In this document: piece by piece, positions 1 to 5,497 of the stretch
Layout of the letters: every line of letters begins with the position of its first letter
Numbering within the stretch: position 1 is the first letter of the stretch
DNA from: RGIG3009 sp045601465
GTDB lineage: Bacteria; Bacillota; Clostridia; Oscillospirales; Acutalibacteraceae
Assembly (NCBI GenBank): GCA_045601465.1
Contig: JAZRZU010000041.1
Location: forward strand, 1 to 11,379
Reading direction: 5' to 3'
Length of the DNA stretch: 11,379 nt
Position numbers and translations under genes: made by a program
The notes under the pieces: model-generated
Seen by the model: the letters and a program-made list of their open reading frames with translations, nothing else
Told to the model about the DNA's origin: nothing
Database searches by the model: none

Positions 1-14
1 TTATCTTTGTTCAG

Positions 15-36
15 TTTTCAGGGCATTCCCTGAAAA
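15..36 (+). other. 23S-5S spacer hairpin
   Basis: A perfect 9-bp inverted repeat (TTTTCAGGG / CCCTGAAAA) with a 4-nt loop ends four bases before the 5S rRNA. Its position in the spacer upstream of 5S suggests a processing stem in the rRNA precursor. The 23S gene itself would lie to the left, outside the window. The hairpin is seen directly; the processing role is inferred. Confidence 0.55.
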
Positions 37-39
37 TAG

Positions 40-156
40 TTGGTGCTGATGGCGGTGAGGGTACACCCGTTCCCATCCCGAACACGGCAGTTAAGCTCAC
101 TTGCGCTGACAATACTTGGCTGGTAGCGGCCCGGGAAGATAAGTAGGTGCCAACAC
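40..156 (+). rRNA. rrf: 5S ribosomal RNA
   Basis: This is a complete 5S rRNA of about 117 nt. The conserved core CCCATCCCGAACACGG (75-90) is followed by CAGTTAAGCTC, and the 3' half carries the usual loop E/helix IV region. The ends pair with each other (TTGGTGC near 40-46 with GGTGCCAA at 146-153, with wobbles), which fixes the boundaries within one or two bases. It is the last gene of an rRNA operon read on the plus strand and is followed at once by an intrinsic terminator whose extended stem takes in the last three bases of the 5S. It is a structural component of the 50S subunit. Confidence 0.95.
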
Positions 157-199
157 AAAACAAACTCCGACGAATAACCGTCGGAGTTTTTGTTTTGTG
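154..199 (+). terminator. rRNA operon terminator
   Basis: The core stem AACTCCGACG (163-172) pairs with CGTCGGAGTT (179-188) across a 6-nt loop and runs into a T-rich tail. The stem extends outward: CACAAAACAAA (154-164) can pair with the T-rich downstream arm up to 199 with only two extra T residues bulged. The T tail is therefore itself half of a long palindrome, which could also work on the minus strand. Confidence 0.9.
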
Positions 200-200
200 A

Positions 201-318
201 GTGAAATCGTTTGGCATTGCCAAACGGTGAAATACGCTTTGCATGTGAAATACCGCTATGGCGGTGTGAAATATTCGCCTGCCTGCGAATGTGATGGTGT
301 CCGCTTCACGGACGAAAT
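201..318 (+). repeat. GTGAAAT-spaced hairpin array
   Basis: Five consecutive short hairpins are separated by a heptamer. GTGAAAT is exact at 201-207, 227-233, 245-251 and 266-272, becomes GTGATGG at 291-297, and closes as GAAAT at 314-318. The hairpins are CGTTTGGC/GCCAAACG (208-226), an imperfect ACGC/GCAT with TTT loop (234-244), ACCGC/GCGGT (252-265), ATTCGC/GCGAAT (273-290) and GTCCG/CGGAC (299-313). Stem sequences differ completely while the linker is conserved, so what is kept is structure plus linker. No ORF fits. It lies between two terminators behind the 5S gene. Dispersed intergenic palindromic repeats are known in Clostridia, but a named family cannot be assigned from the sequence alone. 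Confidence 0.8.
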
Positions 319-364
319 TTAAAGCTCTTACGGGCTATTATCCCTGCCGGCACGGCATATGCCA

Positions 365-376
365 AGGTGCCAACAC
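365..376 (+). repeat. second copy of 5S 3' end
   Basis: AGGTGCCAACAC repeats exactly the last 12 nt of the 5S rRNA (145-156) and, like the true 5S end, is followed within a few bases by an intrinsic terminator. No other part of a second 5S gene is visible upstream. The likely reading is a remnant of an rRNA operon end left by recombination or insertion, though a 12-nt match could be a duplication of another kind. Confidence 0.6.
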
Positions 377-381
377 TTATT

Positions 382-413
382 AAAGACCTCGACGTTTCGT
401 CGGGGTCTTTTGT
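382..413 (+). terminator. second terminator behind the rRNA operon
   Basis: The 13-nt arm AAAGACCTCGACG (382-394) pairs with CGTCGGGGTCTTT (398-410) across a TTT loop with one G-T wobble, followed by TTTTG. It differs in sequence from the terminator at 154-199. It could stop read-through from the rRNA operon or end a short transcript covering the hairpin array. Its A-rich 5' arm could also act on the minus strand downstream of the Xre gene, which ends at 435. Confidence 0.8.
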
Positions 414-434
414 TATCCGTGGAGGGCTTTATAT

Positions 435-677
435 TTACTGTATCTCTTGTTGTAGGGTCTTAAATACTTCGGTGTTGAAAAAGTCATAAAGGGATATTTC
501 CAAGCCGTCACACAATTTTTTAAGTGTAACAACACCTGCGTTTTTGCTGCCGCCGTTAATGATATTCTTTAAAGTTGAGGGCGGAACGGCGGAGAGCCTT
601 GCAAGAGCATTTACCGATAATCTTTTTTCCTCACATAGTTCTAACAATCTATTTGCTATGGCTTTTCTTGTATCCAT
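435..677 (-). CDS. small Xre-family HTH regulator
   Basis: An 80-residue protein that is almost entirely one helix-turn-helix domain. Residues about 5-66 give the lambda-repressor-like five-helix pattern, with LSVNALARLSAVPPSTLKNI (20-39) spanning the HTH helices and TLKKLCDGLEISLYDFF (51-67) the closing helices, as in single-domain Xre/Cro-type DNA-binding proteins of Firmicutes. It has no sensor or protease domain. The ATG is set by AGGAGTG five bases upstream on the minus strand. It is divergent from the SLOG gene at 793, and the shared 115-bp gap carries two identical palindromes and an inverted repeat that could be its operators, so autoregulation and control of the neighbour are likely but inferred. 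Such small regulators are frequent on mobile elements and in accessory islands. Confidence 0.88.
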   Translation of the reverse strand: MDTRKAIANRLLELCEEKRLSVNALARLSAVPPSTLKNIINGGSKNAGVVTLKKLCDGLEISLYDFFNTEVFKTLQQEIQ

Positions 678-686
678 AATAACACT

Positions 687-723
687 CCTAAAAAGTTTCT
701 ATATTTAGTGTATGCTTTTTAGG
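687..723. promoter_or_regulatory. 9-bp inverted repeat in front of Xre gene
   Basis: CCTAAAAAG (687-695) and CTTTTTAGG (715-723) form a perfect inverted repeat with a 19-bp centre. The left arm overlaps the Xre ribosome binding site, so binding here, or RNA pairing, would cover the Xre start region. The core CTTTTTAG occurs once more at 748-755, between the two CCATATATGG palindromes. Confidence 0.5.
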
Positions 724-734
724 ATCACAGAAAC

Positions 735-767
735 GACCATATATGGACTTTTTAGACCATATATGGT
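735..767. promoter_or_regulatory. tandem CCATATATGG palindromes (putative operator)
   Basis: The 12-mer GACCATATATGG is present twice (735-746 and 755-766). Each contains the perfect palindrome CCATATATGG, and the second extends to the 12-bp palindrome ACCATATATGGT. Centres are 20 bp apart, close to two helical turns, so two dimers would sit on the same face of the DNA. Placement between the divergent Xre and SLOG genes makes this a candidate operator. No convincing -35/-10 pair could be assigned here in either direction. Confidence 0.6.
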
Positions 768-792
768 AAACTTATGCTGGTGGTGATTTATT

Positions 793-1263
793 ATGTGTAT
801 AAATACTTGTTGTTTTGTCGGCCATAGAACGATAAACGAAACCGAGGAATTGAAAGTTCGATTGTGTGAAACGATAGAGAAATTGATTGCGGAGGAAAAC
901 GTTGATACGTTTCTTTTTGGAAGTAAAAGTCGATTTAATGACCTGTGCTATGAGCTTATAACGAATATAAAACAAAAATATCCTCACATAAAACGAATTT
1001 ATGTGAGGGCTGAATATCCTTATATTCATGCGAACTATAAAGCGTACTTATTACAACGCTACGAGGATACCTATTACCCCGAAAAGATCATGAACGTAGG
1101 GCGTGCCGCCTACGTTAAGCGCAATTATGAAATGATCGACAATAGCCGTTTTTGCATCGTTTATTACGACGAATCGAATGCGCCTACTACTCGGAAAAGC
1201 GGTACCAAAATCGCTCTCGATTATGCCAAACGCAAGAAAAAGAAAATTTTTGTTTTTCCTTGA
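793..1263 (+). CDS. SLOG-family protein (DUF1273-like)
   Basis: A 156-residue Rossmann-like protein. CCFVGHR (6-12) forms the first strand and nucleotide-binding turn, FLFGSKSRF (40-48) is the second strand and glycine turn, and YVKRNYEMIDNSRFCIVYYD (107-126) followed by SGTKIALDYA (136-145) and KIFVF (151-155) gives the typical C-terminal half, where the SGT element replaces the GGT of LOG/DprA proteins. The SLOG superfamily is predicted to bind or process nucleotides or nucleotide-derived ligands, and several branches occur in conflict systems and mobile elements; the ligand here is unknown. The start has GGTGGTGAT five bases upstream. The coding sequence is visibly AT-richer than the housekeeping genes further right, as is the divergent Xre gene, so acquisition by transfer is plausible. 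No terminator follows. Confidence 0.75.
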   Translation: MCINTCCFVGHRTINETEELKVRLCETIEKLIAEENVDTFLFGSKSRFNDLCYELITNIKQKYPHIKRIYVRAEYPYIHANYKAYLLQRYEDTYYPEKIMNVGRAAYVKRNYEMIDNSRFCIVYYDESNAPTTRKSGTKIALDYAKRKKKKIFVFP

Positions 1264-1328
1264 AACCATATGTCGAGGTTTTGCTTTTTATTGGGCTTTG
1301 GATAGCCTAAACGATTTCGTTGTGGCTG

Positions 1329-1357
1329 TTGACATTGCCGAAGTTGCGTGCTATAAT
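1329..1357 (+). promoter_or_regulatory. consensus sigma-A promoter of scfA
   Basis: TTGACA (1329-1334) and TATAAT (1352-1357) are both exact consensus hexamers with the optimal 17-bp spacer. Transcription would start near 1364, about 50 nt before the scfA ATG. This is the best-matching promoter in the window and predicts strong, constitutive expression of the precursor peptide. The 65 bases between the SLOG stop and this promoter hold nothing recognisable. Confidence 0.92.
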
Positions 1358-1368
1358 AAGCCAAACAC

Positions 1369-1385
1369 CCTGTGTTGAACACAGG
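1369..1385 (+). other. 5' UTR hairpin of scfA mRNA
   Basis: CCTGTGT (1369-1375) pairs with ACACAGG (1379-1385) across a 3-nt loop, only a few bases from the predicted transcript start. There is no T run after it, so it is not a terminator. A 5'-end stem of this kind would be expected to protect the mRNA from 5'-end-dependent decay; that role is inferred. Confidence 0.6.
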
Positions 1386-1413
1386 AGCCTCAAACGGATT
1401 GGAGGAGAATAAG

Positions 1414-1560
1414 ATGGAGAGAATTCAGACGTTAGACACCCGTAATCTGTGCGAAAGCGCTGCCAACGGCGGTTGCGGTGAGTGCCAGACCTCTTGCCAG
1501 TCTGCTTGCAAGACCAGCTGCGGCGTTGCAAACCAGTCCTGCGAGAACAAAGAGGACTAA
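1414..1560 (+). CDS. scfA: SCIFF ranthipeptide precursor (ScfA)
   Basis: A 48-residue precursor of the SCIFF family (six cysteines in forty-five residues), the near-universal ranthipeptide of Clostridia. The leader MERIQTLDTRNL is followed by a core with the family pattern GGCGECQTSCQSACKTSC (19-36) and a last cysteine at 43. Cysteines are at 13, 21, 24, 28, 32, 36 and 43, so this one has seven, the extra one being C13 at the leader-core boundary. The partner maturase forms thioether links between core cysteines and non-cysteine residues such as threonine; T27 and T34 lie among the cysteines. The start is the ATG preceded by GGAGGAGA; an upstream in-frame ATG at 1372 lies inside the UTR hairpin and has no ribosome binding site. 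The mature product's function is unknown, although a signalling role has been proposed for the family. Confidence 0.93.
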   Translation: MERIQTLDTRNLCESAANGGCGECQTSCQSACKTSCGVANQSCENKED

Positions 1561-1571
1561 GTTCCTAAAAC

Positions 1572-1603
1572 AAAAATGCCGTCAGTATTGACGGCATTTT
1601 TTA
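1572..1603 (+). terminator. terminator between scfA and scfB
   Basis: AAAAATGCCGTC (1572-1583) and GACGGCATTTTT (1590-1601) form a 12-bp stem with a 6-nt loop, ending in T residues. It lies 11 bases after the scfA stop and before the scfB ribosome binding site. No separate promoter is visible for scfB, so the maturase is probably made by read-through, leaving the precursor in excess over the enzyme. Confidence 0.88.
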
Positions 1604-1625
1604 CGTTGTATAAAGGAGAAGTATC

Positions 1626-3014
1626 GTGGTACATCAATATCAATTAAACGGATATAGCATTGTGCTGGACACCTGTTCCGGTTCGATTCACGTGGTCGAT
1701 GAAGTTGCCTACGACATGATCGCCCGGTATCCTACCACCGAAAAAGAAACGCTGGTACAGCAGATTTTAGAAAAATATGCGCACCGTGAAGACGTAAACA
1801 AGCAAGAAGTTTACCAATGCTTAAAAGACATTGAAGCGCTGATTGCGGCAAAAAAATTATATACCCCCGACACGTATGCCGACATGGCGGGTACCTTTAA
1901 GGAACGGTCCGGTAACGTGATCAAAGCACTTTGCTTGCACGTAGCGCATACCTGTAACCTAAATTGCAGTTATTGCTTTGCAAGCCAGGGGAAATATCAT
2001 GGTGACCGAGCATTGATGAGCTTTGAGGTCGGAAAACGAGCGTTAGATTTTCTTATAGAGAATTCCGGTACACGGCACAATTTAGAGGTCGACTTTTTTG
2101 GCGGCGAACCGCTGATGAACTGGGATGTCGTCAAACAACTGGTTGCCTATGCTCGCAGTATCGAGAAAGAACATAATAAAACCTTCCGGTTTACACTGAC
2201 AACAAACGGAATGCTTATTGATGTCGACGTGATTGATTTTGCAAACCGTGAAATGAGTAACGTGGTGTTAAGCTTGGACGGTCGGCGTGAAATCCACGAT
2301 GCTACCCGCATGGATTATGCCGGCAGAGGCAGTTATGATACCATTGTACCGCTGTTCAAACGACTGGTAGAATCTCGTGGCGGTAAGGGCTACTATATGC
2401 GTGGAACGTTTACACATCGAAACCCCGATTTTACCAACGACGTTTTCCACATGGCAGATTTAGGGTTTACCGAACTGAGCATGGAACCGGTAGTTGCCGC
2501 TGCGGATGATCCCATGGCATTAACCCCTGCGGATATCGAAATTGTTAAGGATCAATATGAAATCTTGGCAAAGGATATGATCCGTCGAGAAAAAGAGGGT
2601 AAACCCATCACGTTCTATCACTACATGATCGATTTGAAGGCAGGCCCTTGTGTTTATAAACGGATTTCGGGTTGCGGTTCCGGAACAGAATACATGGCGG
2701 TAACACCATGGGGCGATTTATATCCTTGTCATCAGTTTGTGGGCGAGGAAGCATACAAGTTAGGTGATATCTGGAACGGTGTGACCAACGACGCTTTACG
2801 TGAAGAATTTCGTGGTTGTAATGCCTATACCCGACCCGACTGCCGGGATTGTTGGGCGAAACTATATTGCTCAGGCGGTTGCGCTGCCAACGCATACCAT
2901 GCAACCGGTAAGATTCAAGGTGTATATGAACCCGGTTGCGAACTGTTTAAAAAGCGTATCGAGTGCGCTATTATGATGAAAGCGGCAACCGACGTGCCGA
3001 GGGATGGTCGTTAA
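1626..3014 (+). CDS. scfB: SCIFF radical SAM/SPASM maturase (ScfB)
   Basis: A 462-residue enzyme that installs thioether crosslinks in the SCIFF precursor encoded just upstream. Residues 1-90 form a PqqD-like peptide-recognition domain that binds the leader. The radical SAM cluster motif is C110-x3-C114-x2-C117 in HTCNLNCSYCF, followed by FFGGEPL for SAM binding. The C-terminal SPASM domain has C350 and C368, then C406-x2-C409-x5-C415-x3-C419-x18-C438, with C342 and C398 nearby: ligands for two auxiliary 4Fe-4S clusters. Length and domain order match the family. The start is GTG, chosen because AAGGAGAA lies five bases before it. The TAA stop is followed directly by the ATG of the PLP enzyme, so the two are probably translationally coupled. 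The enzyme is oxygen-sensitive by nature, fitting an anaerobe. Confidence 0.95.
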   Translation: MVHQYQLNGYSIVLDTCSGSIHVVDEVAYDMIARYPTTEKETLVQQILEKYAHREDVNKQEVYQCLKDIEALIAAKKLYTPDTYADMAGTFKERSGNVIKALCLHVAHTCNLNCSYCFASQGKYHGDRALMSFEVGKRALDFLIENSGTRHNLEVDFFGGEPLMNWDVVKQLVAYARSIEKEHNKTFRFTLTTNGMLIDVDVIDFANREMSNVVLSLDGRREIHDATRMDYAGRGSYDTIVPLFKRLVESRGGKGYYMRGTFTHRNPDFTNDVFHMADLGFTELSMEPVVAAADDPMALTPADIEIVKDQYEILAKDMIRREKEGKPITFYHYMIDLKAGPCVYKRISGCGSGTEYMAVTPWGDLYPCHQFVGEEAYKLGDIWNGVTNDALREEFRGCNAYTRPDCRDCWAKLYCSGGCAANAYHATGKIQGVYEPGCELFKKRIECAIMMKAATDVPRDGR

Positions 3015-4328
3015 ATGAAAACACCGATTGCGGATTTTGTGAAAACCTATGCCGCCGAAAACGGCGTGCGCTTTCACATGCCTGGCCACAAAGGAAAATC
3101 TTTTCTGGGCTGTGAGCCATATGATATTACCGAAATTGACGGTGCCGATTGCTTGTATACAGCATCCGGTATTATTGCGGAGAGTCAGAAAAATGCGGCA
3201 GATTTATTTGGCGCAGCGGCTACGTATTTTTCGACGGAGGGTTCCAGTCAATGTATTCGAGCGATGGTACAGGTAGTCGCCGCTTGCAAAACAAACCCCT
3301 GGATATTAGCCGCTCGTAATGCGCACAAATCCTTTTTATCCGCATTAGCATTAACCGATACGGCAGTACAATGGCTATGGCAAGAGGATACGCAATCCAT
3401 TTGCGCCTGTGCTGTGTCCGCACAGCAGGTAGAGGCGGCGCTGCAAAAAGCAAGCGAGCCGCCGGCGGCCGTGTATGTTACTTCGCCCGATTATCTGGGG
3501 AATATGCTTCCAATTGCCGAGATCGCCGCTGTGTGCCACCGTTTCGGTACAGTGTTGTTGGTGGATAATGCGCACGGCGCCTATCTGCATTTTTTACCGC
3601 AGTCACAGCATCCGATCGCACTGGGCGCCGATATGTGTTGTGATTCGGCGCATAAAACCTTGCCGGTTCTTACGGGCGGCGCCTATTTACATATTGCCAA
3701 ACAGGCGCCGACGTACTTTTGCGAATCTGCGAAGCAAGCGATGGAATTATACGGTTCCACCAGCCCGTCCTACTTGATTTTAACATCGCTGGATTTGTGC
3801 AATCGTTATTTGGGGGATGTTCTACCGGGACGATTGAACGATTTACTGTGCATGATAAAGCACACAAAGAACACCTTAACCGAAAATGGGTGGCAGGTGT
3901 TAGAGGGCGAACCGTTAAAACTTACCGTTTGTTGTGACGGCATTTCTATTTCAAAACGATTGCGGGGAAACGGCATCGAATGTGAATATGCGGACAACGA
4001 CTTTTTAGTGCTTATGGTGTCGGGCGAAACGACGCAAGAGGATTTCAATGCACTCGTATCGGCAATGGGAAAGGCCCCTGCAAGTCAACATGTTCCGCAC
4101 GTATTACCGAACGTAAAACCTGAGCCGGTGCTGTCGGTTCGCAAGGCGCTTTTTGCCGAACAGGAAGTGGTGGCGGTATCCGAGGCGGTCGGCCGTATTG
4201 CGGCGGCGCCGTTGGTTTCGTGTCCGCCGGCTATCCCCATCGTCGTATCGGGTGAACGCATTGACGAGAACGTTGTGCAATGGTTTTTGCAATATGGCGT
4301 GCATACCGTTGCCGTTGTAAAAGAATAA
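3015..4328 (+). CDS. PLP-dependent Orn/Lys/Arg decarboxylase-family protein
   Basis: A 437-residue fold-type I PLP enzyme of the Orn/Lys/Arg decarboxylase family (SpeA/YaaO-like). The N-terminal HMPGHKG (21-27) is the family hallmark. TEGSS (74-78) binds the PLP phosphate, H104 in RNAHKS would stack on the cofactor ring, D184 and H187 sit in VDNAHGAY, and K214 in SAHKTL is the Schiff-base lysine. The C-terminal decarboxylase domain is present but short, as in the compact Firmicute forms. The substrate (arginine, lysine or ornithine, giving a polyamine or its precursor) cannot be fixed from sequence. The ATG directly abuts the scfB stop, with only GAGGGA inside scfB as ribosome binding site. 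It ends at a strong bidirectional terminator, so it closes the scf operon. Confidence 0.88.
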   Translation: MKTPIADFVKTYAAENGVRFHMPGHKGKSFLGCEPYDITEIDGADCLYTASGIIAESQKNAADLFGAAATYFSTEGSSQCIRAMVQVVAACKTNPWILAARNAHKSFLSALALTDTAVQWLWQEDTQSICACAVSAQQVEAALQKASEPPAAVYVTSPDYLGNMLPIAEIAAVCHRFGTVLLVDNAHGAYLHFLPQSQHPIALGADMCCDSAHKTLPVLTGGAYLHIAKQAPTYFCESAKQAMELYGSTSPSYLILTSLDLCNRYLGDVLPGRLNDLLCMIKHTKNTLTENGWQVLEGEPLKLTVCCDGISISKRLRGNGIECEYADNDFLVLMVSGETTQEDFNALVSAMGKAPASQHVPHVLPNVKPEPVLSVRKALFAEQEVVAVSEAVGRIAAAPLVSCPPAIPIVVSGERIDENVVQWFLQYGVHTVAVVKE

Positions 4329-4365
4329 AAAAACCCCGAAACCGTGATGGTTTCGGGGTTTTTGA
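4329..4365. terminator. bidirectional terminator between convergent operons
   Basis: AAAACCCCGAAACC (4330-4343) pairs perfectly over 14 bp with GGTTTCGGGGTTTT (4349-4362), with a GTGAT loop. T runs follow on the plus strand and, because of the leading A run, also on the minus strand. It lies one base after the decarboxylase stop and about 20 bases from the rpsI stop, serving both convergent units. Confidence 0.93.
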
Positions 4366-4385
4366 ATACTCTGTAAGATAAGTGA

Positions 4386-4790
4386 TTATCTCTTGGAGAA
4401 CTGGGGAGCCCGACGGGCGCCTTTCAAACCGTACTTCTTGCGTTCCTTCATTCTGGGGTCGCGGGTCAAGAAGCCGGCTTTTTTCAGTGCGGAGCGAAGC
4501 TCATCGCTGTTGTACTGTAAAAGAGCACGGGCAACACCGTGACGGATAGCACCGGCTTGACCGGTCACACCGCCGCCGGCAACACGGCACTCAATGTCAA
4601 ATTTCTCAGTCAGGTTCGTGAGAGCCAGAGGCTGACGAACAATCAGTTTGAGAGTTTCCAGACCAAAGTAATCGTCAATGTCACGATCGTTGATGGTCAC
4701 TTTGCCGGTGCCGTTGTACAAACGAACACGAGCAACAGATTTTTTACGGCGACCGGTACCGTAGAAATACGGTCTTTTGTTGTAATCCAT
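4386..4790 (-). CDS. rpsI: 30S ribosomal protein S9
   Basis: A 134-residue S9 protein of the small ribosomal subunit. YYGTGRRK-type opening (YFYGTGRRKKSVARVRL, 8-24), GKVTIN near 29-34, the glycine-rich GGGVTGQAGAIRHGVARAL (87-105), RDPRMKERKKYG and the basic C-terminus ending in SKR are all diagnostic. That C-terminal tail reaches the P-site tRNA in the ribosome. The gene follows rplM after 18 bp containing AAAGGAGG, the universal rplM-rpsI order, and has no promoter of its own. Length is normal and nothing is missing. Confidence 0.98.
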   Translation of the reverse strand: MDYNKRPYFYGTGRRKKSVARVRLYNGTGKVTINDRDIDDYFGLETLKLIVRQPLALTNLTEKFDIECRVAGGGVTGQAGAIRHGVARALLQYNSDELRSALKKAGFLTRDPRMKERKKYGLKGARRAPQFSKR

Positions 4791-4808
4791 CGTGTACAGC
4801 CTCCTTTT

Positions 4809-5237
4809 TTAAAATTCAAACGCTTCGGGTTTCTGTGCGGCATGCTCATGCTGAGCGCCGGCATAAACACGCAAGCGGGTGCAGGCCTCACGGCCAATTG
4901 TGTTTTTCGGAATCATGCCGTTAACAGCGAGTTCCATCGCTTTTTCCGGACGTTGCTCCATAAGGGTTGCATATTTGGTAGCTTTTAAGTTACCGATCCA
5001 ACCGGTGTGGCGATACCAAACCTTTTGCTCGGCTTTCTTGCCGGTCAAAACAGCCTTGGCGCAGTTGATGATGATGACGTGATCGCCGCAATCCACATGG
5101 GGGGTATAGTCCGGTTTGTGCTTTCCGCGAAGGAGAACAGCAGCCTGAGCGGCTACACGGCCCAAAGGTTTACCGGCGGCATCAATGACGTACCATTTGC
5201 GGTCAACTTGACCTGCTTTTGCCATAAAAGTGGACAT
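4809..5237 (-). CDS. rplM: 50S ribosomal protein L13
   Basis: A 142-residue L13 protein of the large subunit, an early assembly protein binding 23S rRNA. Diagnostic stretches are KWYVIDAAGKPLGRVA (14-29), the LLRGKHKPDYTPHVDCGD region, VIIINCAKAVLTGKK and the C-terminal MIPKNTIGR and LRVYAGAQHEH. The ATG at 5237 has AGGAGG eight bases upstream; the internal Met5 lacks such a site. The gene is first in the rplM-rpsI operon, read from the promoter at 5275-5303. The predicted leader is only about 30 nt, so there is no room for the structured L13 leader known in some Firmicutes. Confidence 0.98.
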   Translation of the reverse strand: MSTFMAKAGQVDRKWYVIDAAGKPLGRVAAQAAVLLRGKHKPDYTPHVDCGDHVIIINCAKAVLTGKKAEQKVWYRHTGWIGNLKATKYATLMEQRPEKAMELAVNGMIPKNTIGREACTRLRVYAGAQHEHAAQKPEAFEF

Positions 5238-5274
5238 CGTGAATACCTCCTGTTATTTTTTTCACAGCTTGCCC

Positions 5275-5303
5275 ATGATAACACACCGAAAATCACTTGT
5301 CAA
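5275..5303 (-). promoter_or_regulatory. promoter of rplM-rpsI
   Basis: On the minus strand TTGACA (5303-5298) is an exact -35 and TATCAT (5280-5275) the -10, separated by 17 bp. The predicted start of transcription near 5268 gives a leader of about 30 nt to the rplM ATG, with AGGAGG inside it. Confidence 0.88.
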
Positions 5304-5346
5304 GCGTCAAATTCCCGTTTTTTTAATTTATAACCCTCTAACGCTC

Positions 5347-5428
5347 GTTTTCTCTTGTTTTCTCTATCGTTTTCTTGCGTTCTCATTTTTCATTTCACTT
5401 TTTCAAATTAGAAAAACAACGTTTTCTC
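5347..5428. repeat. spaced GTTTTCTC repeats, pyrimidine-rich tract
   Basis: GTTTTCTC occurs at 5347-5354, 5357-5364 and 5421-5428, with the variants GTTTTCTT at 5369-5376 and GTTCTC at 5379-5384. The first four start 10, 12 and 10 bp apart, close to one helical turn each. The stretch is strongly T/C-rich on the plus strand and lies between the rplM promoter and the radC promoter. It may be a protein-binding or curved-DNA region, or simply low-complexity sequence. Confidence 0.4.
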
Positions 5429-5457
5429 TTTTCAAACGACAGGAAGTTTGTTATACT
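5429..5457 (+). promoter_or_regulatory. probable promoter of radC
   Basis: TTTTCA (5429-5434) and TATACT (5452-5457) are separated by 17 bp. The -10 is one base from consensus; the -35 matches only four of six positions. It precedes the radC ATG by about 40 nt and is the only reasonable candidate in the gap. Confidence 0.55.
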
Positions 5458-5497
5458 GAAAAGAAGAGTAAAAAACGAAGAAGGAGGGGTGAGGGTA

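Noticed and set aside
11..244. 77-codon open frame on the minus strand
   Set aside because: It runs across the 5S rRNA, the terminator and part of the hairpin array.
201..318. Possible CRISPR array (short repeats with variable spacers)
   Set aside because: The heptamer is far too short for a CRISPR repeat, the spacers are palindromes of unequal length, and no cas gene is present.
737..766. CCATATATGG read as a eukaryotic CArG box
   Set aside because: The match to CC(A/T)6GG is formal only; the context is bacterial and the palindromes are better explained as local operators.
4539..4988. 149-codon open frame on the plus strand
   Set aside because: It lies antisense across rpsI and rplM, which are certain, and has no ribosome binding site or recognisable domain.
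5375..5497. N-terminal extension of RadC by 41 residues
   Set aside because: The extension covers the likely promoter and a T-rich tract, has no ribosome binding site, and the ATG at 5498 has a strong one.
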